Part shown: piece after piece, positions 36,116 through 47,850 of the stretch
How positions within the stretch are numbered: position 1 is the first letter of the stretch
Layout: each line of letters opens with the position of its first letter
Source: Circinella minor
Lineage: Eukaryota > Mucoromycota > Mucoromycetes > Mucorales > Lichtheimiaceae
Reading direction: 5' to 3'
DNA length: 64,000 nt
NCBI GenBank assembly: GCA_016758965.1
Contig: JAEPRB010000209.1
Location: 1 to 64,000, forward strand
Made by a program: the position numbers and the translations under genes
The notes under the pieces: model-generated
Told to the model about the DNA's origin: nothing
Database searches by the model: none
The model's input: the letters and a program-made list of their open reading frames with translations, nothing else

Positions 36116-36990
36116 GTACTTATTTAGGTTTATACAATGGTATAGTACCGCCTTTTCCTTGTACAAAGAAATCTTAGCGCACCAGTTATTGTTTTAGAAC
36201 GTTGAAGTTGTGGATAAACCAAATAGACACTTTTTGGGAATATCTAGCCTTTCACCTTTTCGGGATTATTCTCGTTAATCAAGTTATATCATTATTACTT
36301 GAGAACTAAGTGGAGGCTTATTATTTAGTCTAATAAATAAGGATGTTATTATGAATCAACTTTTTTTATTAATGAAATTGTTTAATGTATAGTTGTGTAT
36401 TATGCCTATTTGATGATGCTAATGTTTGTGGATTTATCATATTCCATTCGAAATTATAAAACATGCTTTTAACCAGAACCTGAATAATTTATATGATATA
36501 TACGGTGTTACTCTGTATATTGATAATAGATGGTTTATATTTTCGCACTAACTTTTAATAAGTCATGAATTTTTTATTGTTAAGTATTGGATGATAGAAA
36601 ATTGAGGGTTACTCTATAATATTATCGTGGTAACTAAAGAAAAATAATAAATTGGATAATGTTTACTGTATTATAATGATGAAAGAACAAAAAAAAAATA
36701 TTAATTGATACATTGATGATACGCAAAAATTGCAGTTAGAAAGAAAGCATTGAATGGTGTAGAAAACAAAACAAAAAGTTAATTATAATAATTATAGTAA
36801 CTAGTAATAGTGTACTTAGTAGTAGGATGTAGATGTGTTAGATTGTATTATTATTTTGTATCTAGATTATGGGTAATATAATGTCTGTTACGAAAAAAAA
36901 ACTTGATCTATTATAAAAATATAAAAGGGTTACTATTTATACTTTCAATGTTGAGAATATTTGTCAATTTTTTATCATAGAAAAATATTC

Positions 36991-39274
36991 TTACCATAAA
37001 CTTTTCTTGGATCGATAATTTGTTCTAAGCGCGGGTATATATCTTGATCCTCTCTCATATAATCGTTTTACAAGTTTTATAAATTTATCATCATCGGGTA
37101 CCTTCATAGTAGATCCAAGTAGTGTTATACATTGATCAAATTCATCGTGTAATAATTGATCTGTTGATCCATTAAACAAAAAAAGATTGTTAATTAATTC
37201 GCCAACATATGGTACCATTGCAGTACAATTTGATAAATAAAAACAAGTTCGAGCGATGTGTACATAAATTAATGATCTTACCTTGATGTGTTTTTAATAA
37301 TGCAAGAGCAACAAAGTAAAATACCTCAAACCCAAGAAGGAAATAAACATCCCATATCCGTAATAAAGTTTGATAGGATACAACACCACCAGTAAACATT
37401 GTGATATACCAACGTGTAGCATAGGCATCGCTACTTAATCCTAGATTTAGCTACTCCCATCAAAATACCATTATTAACTTTTTGTTTTTCTAAGGTACAA
37501 TAAACCCGTACAAATCGTGAAAATAATAATTTGCTTACAAGATGACGATGTAATTTTGGTAAATAACGTTCCACGAGCTGTTCCTGAATATAAAAGCTTT
37601 CCATTAATGCTGGAAAACCAGGAATAAATAAATCGTGCAATCCGTCGCGTCGAAACATGTGAACCAATGCTGTAAATGATCTCTATACAAAAATAAAATA
37701 AAAAAAAGACAGTTAATAAGAAACGAAAGAATATGTATACATAATATCATATATAATAATCATAAATCATCACCTCTTCTTCAAAGTACAGCAACAGCAT
37801 AGCAGCAATGTTAGTCATTCCTTGACAGTACCCAACTTCTGTATCAAATTCTGAAAAAGCGCGTAGAACATTAAACAAAGCACGCTGGCTAATTCAAAGA
37901 AAAAAGAAACTATTAGACCTTTTTTTTTTAAAAAAATTCAGAATCACTATTTGATTTATTTCAATTACATTCTTACCCCTGCCCATAACGCTGTCGAAAC
38001 ATAATATGACCGTGCATAGTTCGTGCAATATCCAAATCAATTTGACGTTCATGTGGAGAAGGCTTGGATAATAAGAACTACAAAAAAATTATTTTTTCAT
38101 ATTAGGGATTACTTTATGTATAATGTAAAACATTCATGCGGAAATAAACGTAAAAAAGAAAAGACCTACCTTATATTGTTCACGTAACTCTTTATCGTTT
38201 TTGGAAGTACGGAGACCATCCGTGCATAAGAAATACCTATATGCAAAAAGAAGTTAAGTTTTTTTTATTTATTTTTTATATGTGTATATATAACTAAGCC
38301 TCGTTATTAATATATCACTATTATTTCATTTTACCATGCATCCCTTCGCCAACAATCTGGAATACCCTTGAATACCCGTTTAATAAACTGTTGTCATTAG
38401 ATGTAACAAAAAGCAGAAAGAAGAAACACAATCGAATATTAATTCCTTGTTAAATAGTTTTTTTGATGGTAAAATTATTAATTACCTTGTATGTTTTTTT
38501 AAAAGTATGAAGCTCTTCATCATTTAAACGTATATGTTCTGCCATATGAGCCCATTTAGAAGAGCGTTCTACTTCCTTTTCTGTTTGTCTGCAGAAATAT
38601 ATTTTTGTTTTGTTCAAGCGAGAGAGAAAGAAAGACGGAGAAAATAAGGAAAAGAGAGTTGTTTGTGCGTGTGTGTTATTATACTTTTTTTTTTGTTTTG
38701 TTTTGTATAACAAGATAGAAATACATTGCATAAATCAGGTACAAAAATAGCTTAAAACACATACTCTGCATTGGGCTGATCAGTTGAATTGTCTCCTAGA
38801 AATCCATATCTGCATTATCATAGGAAAAAAATTATATAGAAAGGTTAGACCAAAAAGCCCTCGGAGCTCAGCTTTATCAAAGTTACATAACCCCTCTTTC
38901 TTTGTCCGTGATACATAATATGTAACAACTAAAGAATATTTTTTATATTACCTGTCTGCCATCCCAAACCACTTTTCCATTTCAGCTTCAATGTCTGGTA
39001 CAATGGGAGGAGGTGCTTGATAACTTTGACGAATGTCATTGTCGCGATGTTTCTTTCCTTGAACACTTGACTCTACTTGTCGTCCACTGATACTCAGTCG
39101 TTCATGGTCACGTTCGCCATTATTGTCAGCAAGTGGAAGTCGTGCATAAGAACCGTGAGTTTTTACTGATGTACCTGTAGTAATTTCAGTAAAATCTGTA
39201 TCGGATGAAGCATTCGTTAACTGGGATGTTAATGTTGGCATGCCATTAGTAGTATCAGCTGTAATATCAGTCAT
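36991..39274 (-). CDS. TBC-domain Rab GTPase-activating protein
   Basis: Ten exons read leftward: 39274-38952, 38809-38765, 38588-38486, 38387-38335, 38236-38170, 38077-37977, 37888-37774, 37682-37539, 37450-37282, 37160-36991; 429 aa. The first ~100 residues are Ser/Thr-rich and disordered. The TBC domain spans about 160-375. Both catalytic fingers are present: Arg171 in GIPDCWRRDAW and Gln253 in YCQGMTNIAA. Other family segments are RRDGLHDLFIPGFP, YATRWYITMF and RIWDVYFLLGFE. It should stimulate GTP hydrolysis by a Rab, regulating vesicle traffic; the Rab cannot be told from sequence. It is closest in feel to the TBC1D10/USP6NL branch. It shares a 212-bp promoter region with MDV1. Confidence 0.9.
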
Positions 39275-39486
39275 AATAAGATGTGTAGTGAATAATAATG
39301 AATTTTTATGGAAAGAGAAGCATAAAAATCGTTTCGCGGAGTGTAAAAGTGAATTAAAAAAAATGAAAGCGCTCTTTCTTTTAGTAGCTAAAAAAACCTT
39401 GCTGAGTGTGTTGTTGCTTAGAAACTACTACGGTGAAAACCCCGCTTTCCAACACAAACAACACCAACCTCTTTATCTTTTCTTCA
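39275..39486. promoter_or_regulatory. Compact bidirectional promoter (TBC gene / MDV1)
   Basis: Only 212 bases separate the two start codons of divergently transcribed genes, the shortest head-to-head gap in the window. Both promoters and leaders must fit here. No clear TATA box is seen; the sequence has gaaaaaa and aaaaaaccttgctg runs. An upstream in-frame ATG at 39406 could extend Mdv1 by 27 residues, but it gives Cys/Thr-rich sequence unlike the family. Confidence 0.5.
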
Positions 39487-40096
39487 ATGTCAACGAAGGA
39501 GACTTCACGGCGTCCTAAACCAAATAATGGCCAAGGAGCATCAACATCACGAATGAGCAGTACCAGCTCAGCAACAACAATTAGTGGCTTTAGTAGGGAG
39601 TATTCAACTGCTTTGGTAGGCACAGCGCGTGATAAAGCGTTCGGAGCCGCTCAAGCGGCGCGAGACTTCCTCACACCAACGACTTTTCCTGATTGGACTG
39701 CTCCACTTTCTCATCTCGAATCTCTTACTACGGTTATGTTTAGCCCATTGGCTGCACACCCTGTTTATCAGAGTGAGTCATTAGCCAAAGCCTTACAATT
39801 AATGCAACAGCAGCAACGTCAACGACCGTCTTCTTCTACCTCGTCATCGGGGAGCTCTGCCGAACTTGTACTTCATGGAACTTTACAACAAGCTTGGCCC
39901 TCTAGCTCCGAACTTCTCAAGGCCGAAATACCTGAATCCAATGCACCACTCTCATTGTTTCAGGGTTTTGCTGCAACTTATCCTTCACTCGCTAATTCAA
40001 CACCTAATACACCTAATAAACGTTCACGTAATAGACGGAGAAAACATGGTGGTTCAGCCAGTAGTGTAGCTGATGGTGGTAAATATGGATTTTTAG

Positions 40097-40135
<39 letters not shown>

Positions 40136-42336
40136 ATTTGCGGGAGTAAACCCCTTTACAAATATACTTACATAATAATGGGGTGAATGGTTCTTTTATA
40201 GAGACGGGGAGATCACTGACACAAAAAATTGCTGACAGAGAACAAAAGATGAAGGAGAGTAATAAGTTACAGAAACAAAAGGTACAGCAACAACCTTCAT
40301 CTACCAAATAAATATTGGGACACAAACGCGTGAAAAGTGGAAAATCATAATAATTTACGAGTGATAATATATACATAGTCTTCAACAGCAAATGAAATCA
40401 ATCAGATAAATATGCAGATAGAAGAGCTAGTCAACAAACGCAAAGCACTAGAGTCGAAATGGGCAAAATTAGAGGCGAAGGAACAACAACTTTTATTAAC
40501 GAGTTAGTATTTGCATTTCTTTTTGTTGGCCGAAGAGGATTTCGATTATATGTATGCACTGAACATAAATACGACTTTTCATATATAGTCGATGCTCTTA
40601 ATGGATCCATCGTAGCTGTTGAAGAAGGAGGAGAAAATCGTGACAGTGATGTTGCTAGTACCAAAACCGGCTTGCAAGATGAGCCAGATTCGGAGGATGA
40701 GATATATGAACGTGGAACATGCTACAAGGTTACACATGCGGCAATTCATCAGAAAGGGGTTTAGCGTTTTCGTAATAACGTTTTTGTAGAACTAACAAAA
40801 AAACAATTTTATTTTATATCCATATATTTGTATTTATATAGACGCTGGAAGGACATGCAGATGATGTACTGTGTGTTGATTTTAATCATCCAAAGGGTAT
40901 TTTGGTATCTTCATCCATGGATGGTACAGTAAGAGCATGGGATCTTCATCGTAATCGTTGTCTTGGTAGTTTAGAAGGTCACACAAGCCTTGTTCGGTGT
41001 ATGCAGCTTGATAATGCCACTTTATTAACCGGTTCAGACGACGGCTCCATAAAGCAATGGAATTTGACTGACATTTCTCCGGTACCTACACCTTCTTCAG
41101 CTAGTTCTACGGCAGCTTCGGCAGTTTCGAGTGGACGAAGCTCACCCGAGTTATCAAATGACGATAATAATAACATGCTTCCTGTTCTAAATGATTGTTG
41201 TACTGGAAATTTGGAAGGCCATCAGGCCGAAGTCACAGCTTTATATTCGGACCAAAGCACGGCAGTAAGTGTAACTTTGGGGTTTGATATATATGCGTAA
41301 TACATATTTACTGATGTTGTTCTTTTTTTTTTCTTTTGCATAAATAGGTCTCTGGTTCCAATGACAAAACGATGAAACAATGGGATTTAGAGACACAGCA
41401 ATGTGTATTAACTTTAGATGTTATGTGGGCGAGTAACTCTGCAGGCAGTGGCTCCTCCTCTTCTGGATGGCGCTCAATGAAATCATTAGATCAATGGTCA
41501 TTAGATGGAATTAGTAGTTACTTTGAACCAAGCGATTTTGTTGGTGCTCTTCAATTCTGGAATTTTGCTTTGGCAAGCGGTACAATTGATGGAAAATTAC
41601 GGATGTGGGATTGTAAGTTATTATGCTTTTATTTTATGTATATATCCCTTTTATTTTATCGCCTTTAATAATAATTGAATTTATCAATGAACATTATATA
41701 GTACGAACAGGACAAGCGCATAGAACACTTCCTGGTCACACAGGTATGCATTATTAATTTCCGCAATCTATTTATGCATATATACAGTTATTCGAAAATA
41801 CTTACCATTATATTTTTTTAATTTATAGGTCCTATTACATGTTTACAATTCGATGAAGTACATCTTGTTAGTGGCAGTACTGATAAAACAGTTCGCGTAA
41901 GTGTTTTTTATATTCTTGTCAGATTTTTTGTTGCTCATAGTTTAAGGTACTAAAATTTATCTTGTTACACACACACATGAAAATTTAAATGTATAGATTT
42001 GGGATTTACGGACTGGTTCCGTGTTTGATACACTAAGCTTCAACAGTCCGGTTTCATCACTTCAATTTGATTCAGGACGAATAATAAGCTCTAATGCAAC
42101 AGAAAATATTGATGTAAGTTTGTGAAAATAATGGAAAAAAGCTATTTCTTTGTTCATACATAATGGAAAGCATTCTAAAATTGAAATAATCTTCTACGCC
42201 ATAGATTTATAATCGGACATCGTTCCAGCATTCAAATCTACAAGGCCATACCGCCCCAGTAAACTCCGTAAGATTCCGCGACACCGTATTAGCAAGTGGT
42301 TCCAGTGATGGCGTAGTTAAACTTTGGGCATTGTAA
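39487..42336 (+). CDS. MDV1: Mitochondrial fission adaptor Mdv1/Caf4 (coiled coil + WD40)
   Basis: Ten exons: 39487-40078, 40202-40281, 40379-40502, 40589-40758, 40842-41264, 41348-41612, 41702-41743, 41829-41896, 41997-42113, 42205-42336; 670 aa, near yeast Mdv1. The N-terminal extension (1-200, Ser/Thr-rich) corresponds to the Fis1-binding region. A coiled coil follows at about 205-265 ([31 protein letters not shown]). After an acidic linker come seven WD40 repeats from about 320 ([64 protein letters not shown]). Role by family: links Fis1 on the outer mitochondrial membrane to dynamin Dnm1. The third intron (40503-40588) was chosen because it alone keeps frame between coil and linker. Confidence 0.88.
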
Positions 42337-42655
42337 TTATTATTATTTAAAACTTTATATATATATAAAAAAATTAAGAAATTATAAAAATGTAAAACTA
42401 TTGTTTCCTATTTTTTCCATGTATTTTATGCTATGGTAACCAAGTTTGAGGATGAGCAACCTTTCATCATAGAACTAGAATACTAATATTATGCGTGACA
42501 AAGCAAATGTAAAATTTTGCGTGCTTGGAGTCAATAATTTTAGGCAATATGCGACTATTTAGGCAAGTGCAGGAGTTTAGATAATTGTGCCCGAGAGAAC
42601 GGAATATAATCGAAGTTGTTTCTCGTCTTCTTCTTTTTAAATAAAAAACATTCCC
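42337..42655. other. Spacer between MDV1 and DPP5 (DPP5 promoter)
   Basis: 319 bases between a stop and the next start on the same strand. It contains a TA run just after the MDV1 stop and, at about 42605-42640, a pyrimidine-rich leader before the DPP5 ATG. No ORF of note. Confidence 0.55.
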
Positions 42656-45600
42656 ATGGGACGACGAATTTCCTGGGTGCTCATTCTTGGAGCATTACTT
42701 TTTAACATGACGACGAATGCACGTACATTAGAACCTATCGACGTTATTTCTTTACCGCGTCCAGGTCATGCTGCCGTTTCTCCTAACGGTAATTTGGCCG
42801 TGTATGCACAGTCGAGTTACCATGTCGAAGAAGATCAAGTAAATGATAAGACAAACACAAGAAAAACTTTGACTTCTTTTATTACGTTGGAAACTAATAT
42901 CTGACCGACTTTCTTTTTTTATTAATATATAATCAACTTGATACTGTATAGAGTGCTAGTAACTTGGAACTGATTGAATTAAACTCAAATGGAAAATCCA
43001 GACTGACAACTCCTAAACTGGGTGCTTCTCAAAGTGAGCCTTTCTTCCTTGATGATCATCATATCGCTTATTTTGAACACCGAGAAAGTGAAGTAGTGAA
43101 TCAACTTTACGTTTTGGATATTGAAGGCAAAAAGGATCCTTATCAATTGACAAATTTCTCCATTGATTTCTCAAACGTTAAGTAAGGCATAAATATAGTA
43201 ACATCGGGGTGGAGTGGTTTCATCACTATGCATCGGATATTAATATATATATATATATATATATGCATCTTGACCCCCTAATGCACGATTACATAATATA
43301 GGTATAATGTAAAGAATAAAGTTCTTGTATTTTCTGCTCAAGTTTATCCAGATGCCCCTACTTTGGATGGTACAAAAGCTAAAGATGAAGAAGTGAAGAA
43401 AACAAAGAAAGATTCCGGTGTTGCTTATGATCAATTGATGGTTAGGTAATTTATTTTATTTTTACAATGCCTCTTTATGAGCGGTAATACACGTGATAAA
43501 ATAACCGAGAACTTGAGAATCTGATAAAATATAAATATATTTCTAGACATTGGGATGAATTTGTATTACAAAAGAAATATAATCTTTTTTCCGTTCATTT
43601 GGATATTTCGGAAGATGGTCGATATAAGCTTTCTGATGAACCTAATAACATGTTGGCCGGAAGTGGTTTGGTAAGCCAAAATGAAACTTGAAAGATTAAT
43701 TATTCAGATTAGCAACTTCGAGTAAATGTTTGATGTGTAAATTAAAAAAAAAATATATATATAACAGGAATCCCCCGATAACGCCTTTGGTAGCAGTGCA
43801 GATTTCGACATCTCACCTGATGGTAAAGAATACACAGTTTTTTTTATAAGTTTTTATTGAAAATTTCAAAACTAAACTGTATTATCCATGACTCCATGTG
43901 TATAATAAATAGGTGAGGAAGTGGCATTTGTATCCAAAATTCAAACACCCGATAATGCTTGGCAAACGTCCAAACATGTCTATGTTGTCCCGGTCGCTGG
44001 TCATTCGCGTCCTTTCGCACTTAATGGAGATATTCCAGCTGCATCCTCTTCTCCCAAATATGCCCCATCCGGAACCCTCGCCTATCTCCAAATGTTAACA
44101 CCTCAATATGAAGCTGATCGTAACCGTATTGTTATTTATGACCGTACCAATGGTCATCGTGGTTACCTCGTTGAAAATTGGGACAGAAGTCCATCCGAAT
44201 TGGCCTTTTCGCCAGATTCATCCATTTTATATGTTGTTGCCCAAGAGTATGGACGTGAAAAAATCTTCTCCATTGACCTTAAATCTGAACAAATTCAAAC
44301 TTTAACCAAAGAGCATTCTGCAGCAGGTATTACTGTACTTCCTTCCGGATCTTTGGTATTTTCAGTCAATTCAATGCGATTCCCTAACGTTGTACATACA
44401 TTGGATCCTTCGACTGGTAAAATTAAGGCCACTGGGGCCCCTTCTGAGTTATTTGATATTCTTGACGAAGTTGATTTGCAACAACCTGAAGAATTTGAAT
44501 TCACTGGTGCCTTGGGTGATCCGGTTCATGGTTGGTTAATCAAACCACCAAACTTTGATTCTGATACCAAATATCCTGTTGCTTTCTTGATTCATGGTGG
44601 CCCTCAAAGCGCTTGGACTGATTCTTGGTATGTATTTATATATATAATATACGATTTTTTTTCTCTATTTCTTTTATTTAGCAGAAGTTGATACCGTAAT
44701 GATATAGGTCGACTCGCTGGAATCCACAAGTTTTTGCTGCTGCTGGTTATGTTACTATTGCTATCAACCCTCACGGTTCAACCGGTAATGAAAAAAAAAC
44801 ATCGTTTCTTATGAAAAATCTATATAGGAGATACTTATATTGACTTTCACTCCCTCTCCTTTTTTTTTACTGTTTTTTTTTGTTACGTAACTATAGGTTA
44901 TGGTCAAAAGTTCTGTGATTCTATTCAGTATCACTGGGGTTCCCATCCTTATCATGACCTTGAAAAAGGTCTTGACTTCTTGTTTCAAAATTATGCTTTC
45001 TTGGATGAATCTCGTGTTGCTGGTTTGGGTGCTTCTTATGGTGGATATATGATTAACTGGATCAATGGACATAGCAATCGTTTCCGCGCTCTTGTGAACC
45101 ATGATGGCATGTTTAGCACAGTTAATACTTTTTATACCACAGAAGAACTTTATTTCCCTGAAAGAGAGGTATAATTAAAATTATAAAATTATTTTTTTTG
45201 TAATAGAAAGAAAATTAATATGTACTTGATTTTTTTTATATAGTTTGGTGGTGTTCCATATTCGCCTCTTCATCGTATTGTCTATGAACGTTGGTCACCT
45301 TCAAACTTTGTACAAAACTGGAAGACACCTACACTTGTTATTCACAGTAAGTTACATATGGGTCGAAAAAAAAAGCATTGAAATTATATACATATATCTT
45401 CTAGATATTACGGGGTTCTTAACAATAGCGAATAATTAGGTGCTCGTGATTATCGACTTGTTGATGGTGAAGGACTTGCAACATTTACTGCTCTTCAACG
45501 TCAAGGTGTTCCTTCTCGTTTACTTTACTTCCCAGATGAAAATCATTGGGTGTTAAAACCAGCCAACTCCCTTCGTTGGCATAAGGAGGGTACGTGTTGT

Positions 45601-45776
45601 AAACTATTGTTATTGAACAATGTAAAGTACATTTAGAGAATACAGATTTGTTAACATGGAAATGATTTATTATAGTACTTAATTGGATTAATCGATGGAC
45701 AAATGTGGAAAAAGAAAAGGTTGAAGAAGGAGGACAAATTCAATTTAGCTATCAACAAACTGGCATTTATCAATGA
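42656..45776 (+). CDS. dpp5: Secreted dipeptidyl-peptidase 5 (prolyl oligopeptidase family S9)
   Basis: Eleven exons: 42656-42838, 42952-43181, 43302-43445, 43547-43670, 43768-43822, 43913-44627, 44708-44784, 44897-45168, 45244-45346, 45440-45589, 45676-45776; 717 aa, the family length. An N-terminal signal peptide (about 1-23) is followed by a beta-propeller (TolB-like, FSPDSSILYVVAQ and similar) and a C-terminal alpha/beta-hydrolase. The catalytic triad is Ser556 (GASYGGYM), Asp638 (SARDYRLVDG) and His670 (DENHWV); the oxyanion segment LIHGGPQSAW is present. It releases X-Ala, His-Ser and Ser-Tyr type dipeptides outside the cell or in the wall. Together with the secreted protease at 3119 it suggests use of external protein. 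Confidence 0.95.
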
Positions 45777-46635
45777 ATATGGCCTTTTTTTTAAAAAAAA
45801 AAAAATCAAAATCCTCCCTCTTTTTTTCAAAAATATTCTATAACATGTTTTTAATTTCAGTAGTCTTTGGCAACCAAAAAAAAAAAAAAGCAAAATAAAA
45901 GAATCAACTAGTTGTTGCTATTGAAGGAGTATACGTGTATAAAAGAAATTAGTGTCCTAGAAGGTTAATACGTAATAAAAGGGTCACAGGAACACAGAGC
46001 CACATAATCAAACTACTTTGTTTACGTACCTGAAAAAATGACTCGAGAATACACGAAATAGTTGCACAATAATGACATACTGTAGAATATATACACACAT
46101 CTAGAATTTGGTATAGTATTGGTTAACTGCTCTTCAGTTCAATATTATTGTATGAACACATATAGTTTCTATATCTTTTTTTTTTGTTCTATATTCATAG
46201 TATGATATGACGACTGTTCATCCACATGTTTTTCGGTAAAATAACTAAAATTACATCATATCACATCACTGCATGGTAAAATATGTACAGGCTTTTGGTA
46301 GGCTGCGTTTTTTTTTAGAAAAAAAAATTACGTTCATTGGCGTAACATGGCAACAGATGAAATACGGGGAATACATTCATCGTCTTGAAAATCACCGGGT
46401 TCCCTGTAATAAATGACATATCAGTCTAAATGGTACTTTTCATGAATTAATTATTCAATATTACATACATATGATGGTTTTTCTTGTTTTAAAATGGATA
46501 TGTAATAAATACATGTCGACTATTTTGAATCATTTCTATTTATAAAGCCGCTATTATTTAAAGTTATCAAGCAGAACTGTTCAAAAACATCGAGGATAAT
46601 TAGAATTAATGCCGAATAAAAAGCTTTGATTATAG
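45777..46635. other. Intergenic sequence, AT-rich
   Basis: 859 bases after the DPP5 stop. It begins with A-runs and T-runs (45790-45803, 45879-45891) likely tied to DPP5 polyadenylation. No supportable gene. Confidence 0.55.
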
Positions 46636-46794
46636 ATGTGTTTCTTCGGTTGCTCACCGAAAAAGAAATCTGCTTATCGTTTTTACATATTAAACAATGC
46701 TAGTAATACCAAAAAGTTATATCCGAATCAATGGCTCTCCTTATTGAATTTTAAAAACGTACCACTACATATATGTGACAACAATAAAGTATAA
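46636..46794 (+). CDS. Possible small ORF, Cys/Lys-rich start
   Basis: A 52-codon ORF begins MCFFGCSPKKKSAYRF and ends in TAA. The start CFFGC resembles lipid-anchored small proteins, and the rest (YPNQWLSLLNFKN) reads plausibly. A possible donor (AAC|GTACC, 46759) could link it to the following exons, but no joining gives a clearly better protein. It may be the first exon of the next candidate or unrelated. Confidence 0.25.
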   Translation: MCFFGCSPKKKSAYRFYILNNASNTKKLYPNQWLSLLNFKNVPLHICDNNKV

Positions 46795-46805
46795 CTCAAT
46801 ATAGT

Positions 46806-47111
46806 ATGCTAACGTACGTACTCGTAGAGCTAATAGACGTTATATTATATATAATGCAAAAAAGTAACTTGCTCCAAAAGGTAGGTAGTAAAGCAGAACA
46901 TGTTCACCAAAAATACCCAAAAAGTCACTACATTGGTTGTATGATGATCGAGGACCAGGTAAGTAAACAAAGACCATATAATCCTTTCTTACGTACATTA
47001 GAATTTTACTGCGCATTTTTTTAGACCCCTTTCTTATTTTTACTTTTTTGGGGAACGGAACTGTTGATTGGAATAGTTATGTATCTGAAAGAACAAATGC
47101 GATTCTTATAG
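46806..47111 (+). CDS. Candidate small single-pass membrane protein, two exons
   Basis: Exon 1 runs from ATG 46806 (or the better-placed ATG 46854) to 46958 and ends GAGGACCAG|GTAAGT, a perfect donor. A 66-nt intron ends ttttttttag at 47024. Exon 2 (47025-47111) continues in phase 0 and ends in TAG. The product is 79 or 63 aa: a polar start (KAEHVHQKYPKSHYIGCMM), then a membrane helix (FLFLLFWGTELLIGIVMYL) and a basic end (KEQMRFL). The family is not recognised. The splice sites and the charge pattern across the helix favour a real gene over chance. Confidence 0.45.
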
Positions 47112-47850
47112 TACAATTGGCAGTTTTAATATTATTCAAAACAGCACAATAGAAATAAAACCACATTTTTTGATTGTAGGAAATGGTATTGTAAGAATTA
47201 AACAAGGGCATTTCAACATTTATAATACTTTAACATAGAGAGGATATAATCACTCTACTCTTTTTAATATTTTGACGAAAACTAAGAGGCACTAAAACCA
47301 TCCATTTGTTGTCATACGATGGATACTCAGAGATACGTAATAGTTTTTAAGATCTCTGTAATCAAAAAATAAGAATCTGTATGCTACATAGCTTAATTAA
47401 TAACAATAATAGCATTAAAATGCGTGATCATTGACTAGACTACACAAAGGGTTGTAAAACAATTGCGCATAGGTATAATCATAATAAAACCTGATAGACT
47501 ATGTTTTTGTGAACAATGAACCGCTTTTTTTGTGGCATAGGCCTATTATTTAGACAATTTTGACGAAACAAAGGATCCAACACTTTGTTCATTGTTTATT
47601 TTCTTTTTTAACAAAAAAACCTCTACGTAGTGATAGCTTAAACTTTTATATACCATTAAAATAAGTTACATGTGTATTATAATTAAAAATTTCGTTCTTT
47701 TTCTTTACTAGAAATAGGATAGAACATTCATATATAAATAAGAAAAAACGAAACCTTTTACGTTTTTTTTTCAACTCTTGTCAAGATATCATTTTTATTC
47801 ATTTTTTTTATATCTTTGATAAACCAACATATAATATACAAAAAATCAAA
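47112..47850. other. Intergenic region before PRM1
   Basis: 739 bases, AT-rich. A T-rich leader and (tc/ta) tracts lie at about 47696-47850, just before the PRM1 ATG. No gene seen. Confidence 0.5.

Larger units (their letters stand above)
34969..36990. other. Convergent spacer with a GC-richer relic island
   Basis: 2 kb between the stops of PTEN (+) and the TBC gene (-). Its centre (about 35260-35830) has clearly higher GC and gene-like codons with stops and is described separately. A second short patch at 36060-36115 reads like a helicase motif. The outer parts are AT-rich and hold only (TA)n and T-runs. Confidence 0.55.

Noticed and set aside
37190..37218. Extension of the TBC exon through MVPYVGELINN
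   Set aside because: No acceptor lies in front of it; the next acceptor (cag, 37161-37163) joins in phase to the conserved end.
40548..40588. A separate 37-nt intron in MDV1 with a small exon before it
   Set aside because: A single 86-nt intron (40503-40588) keeps frame and needs no extra exon; 37 nt is below the sizes of the secure introns here.
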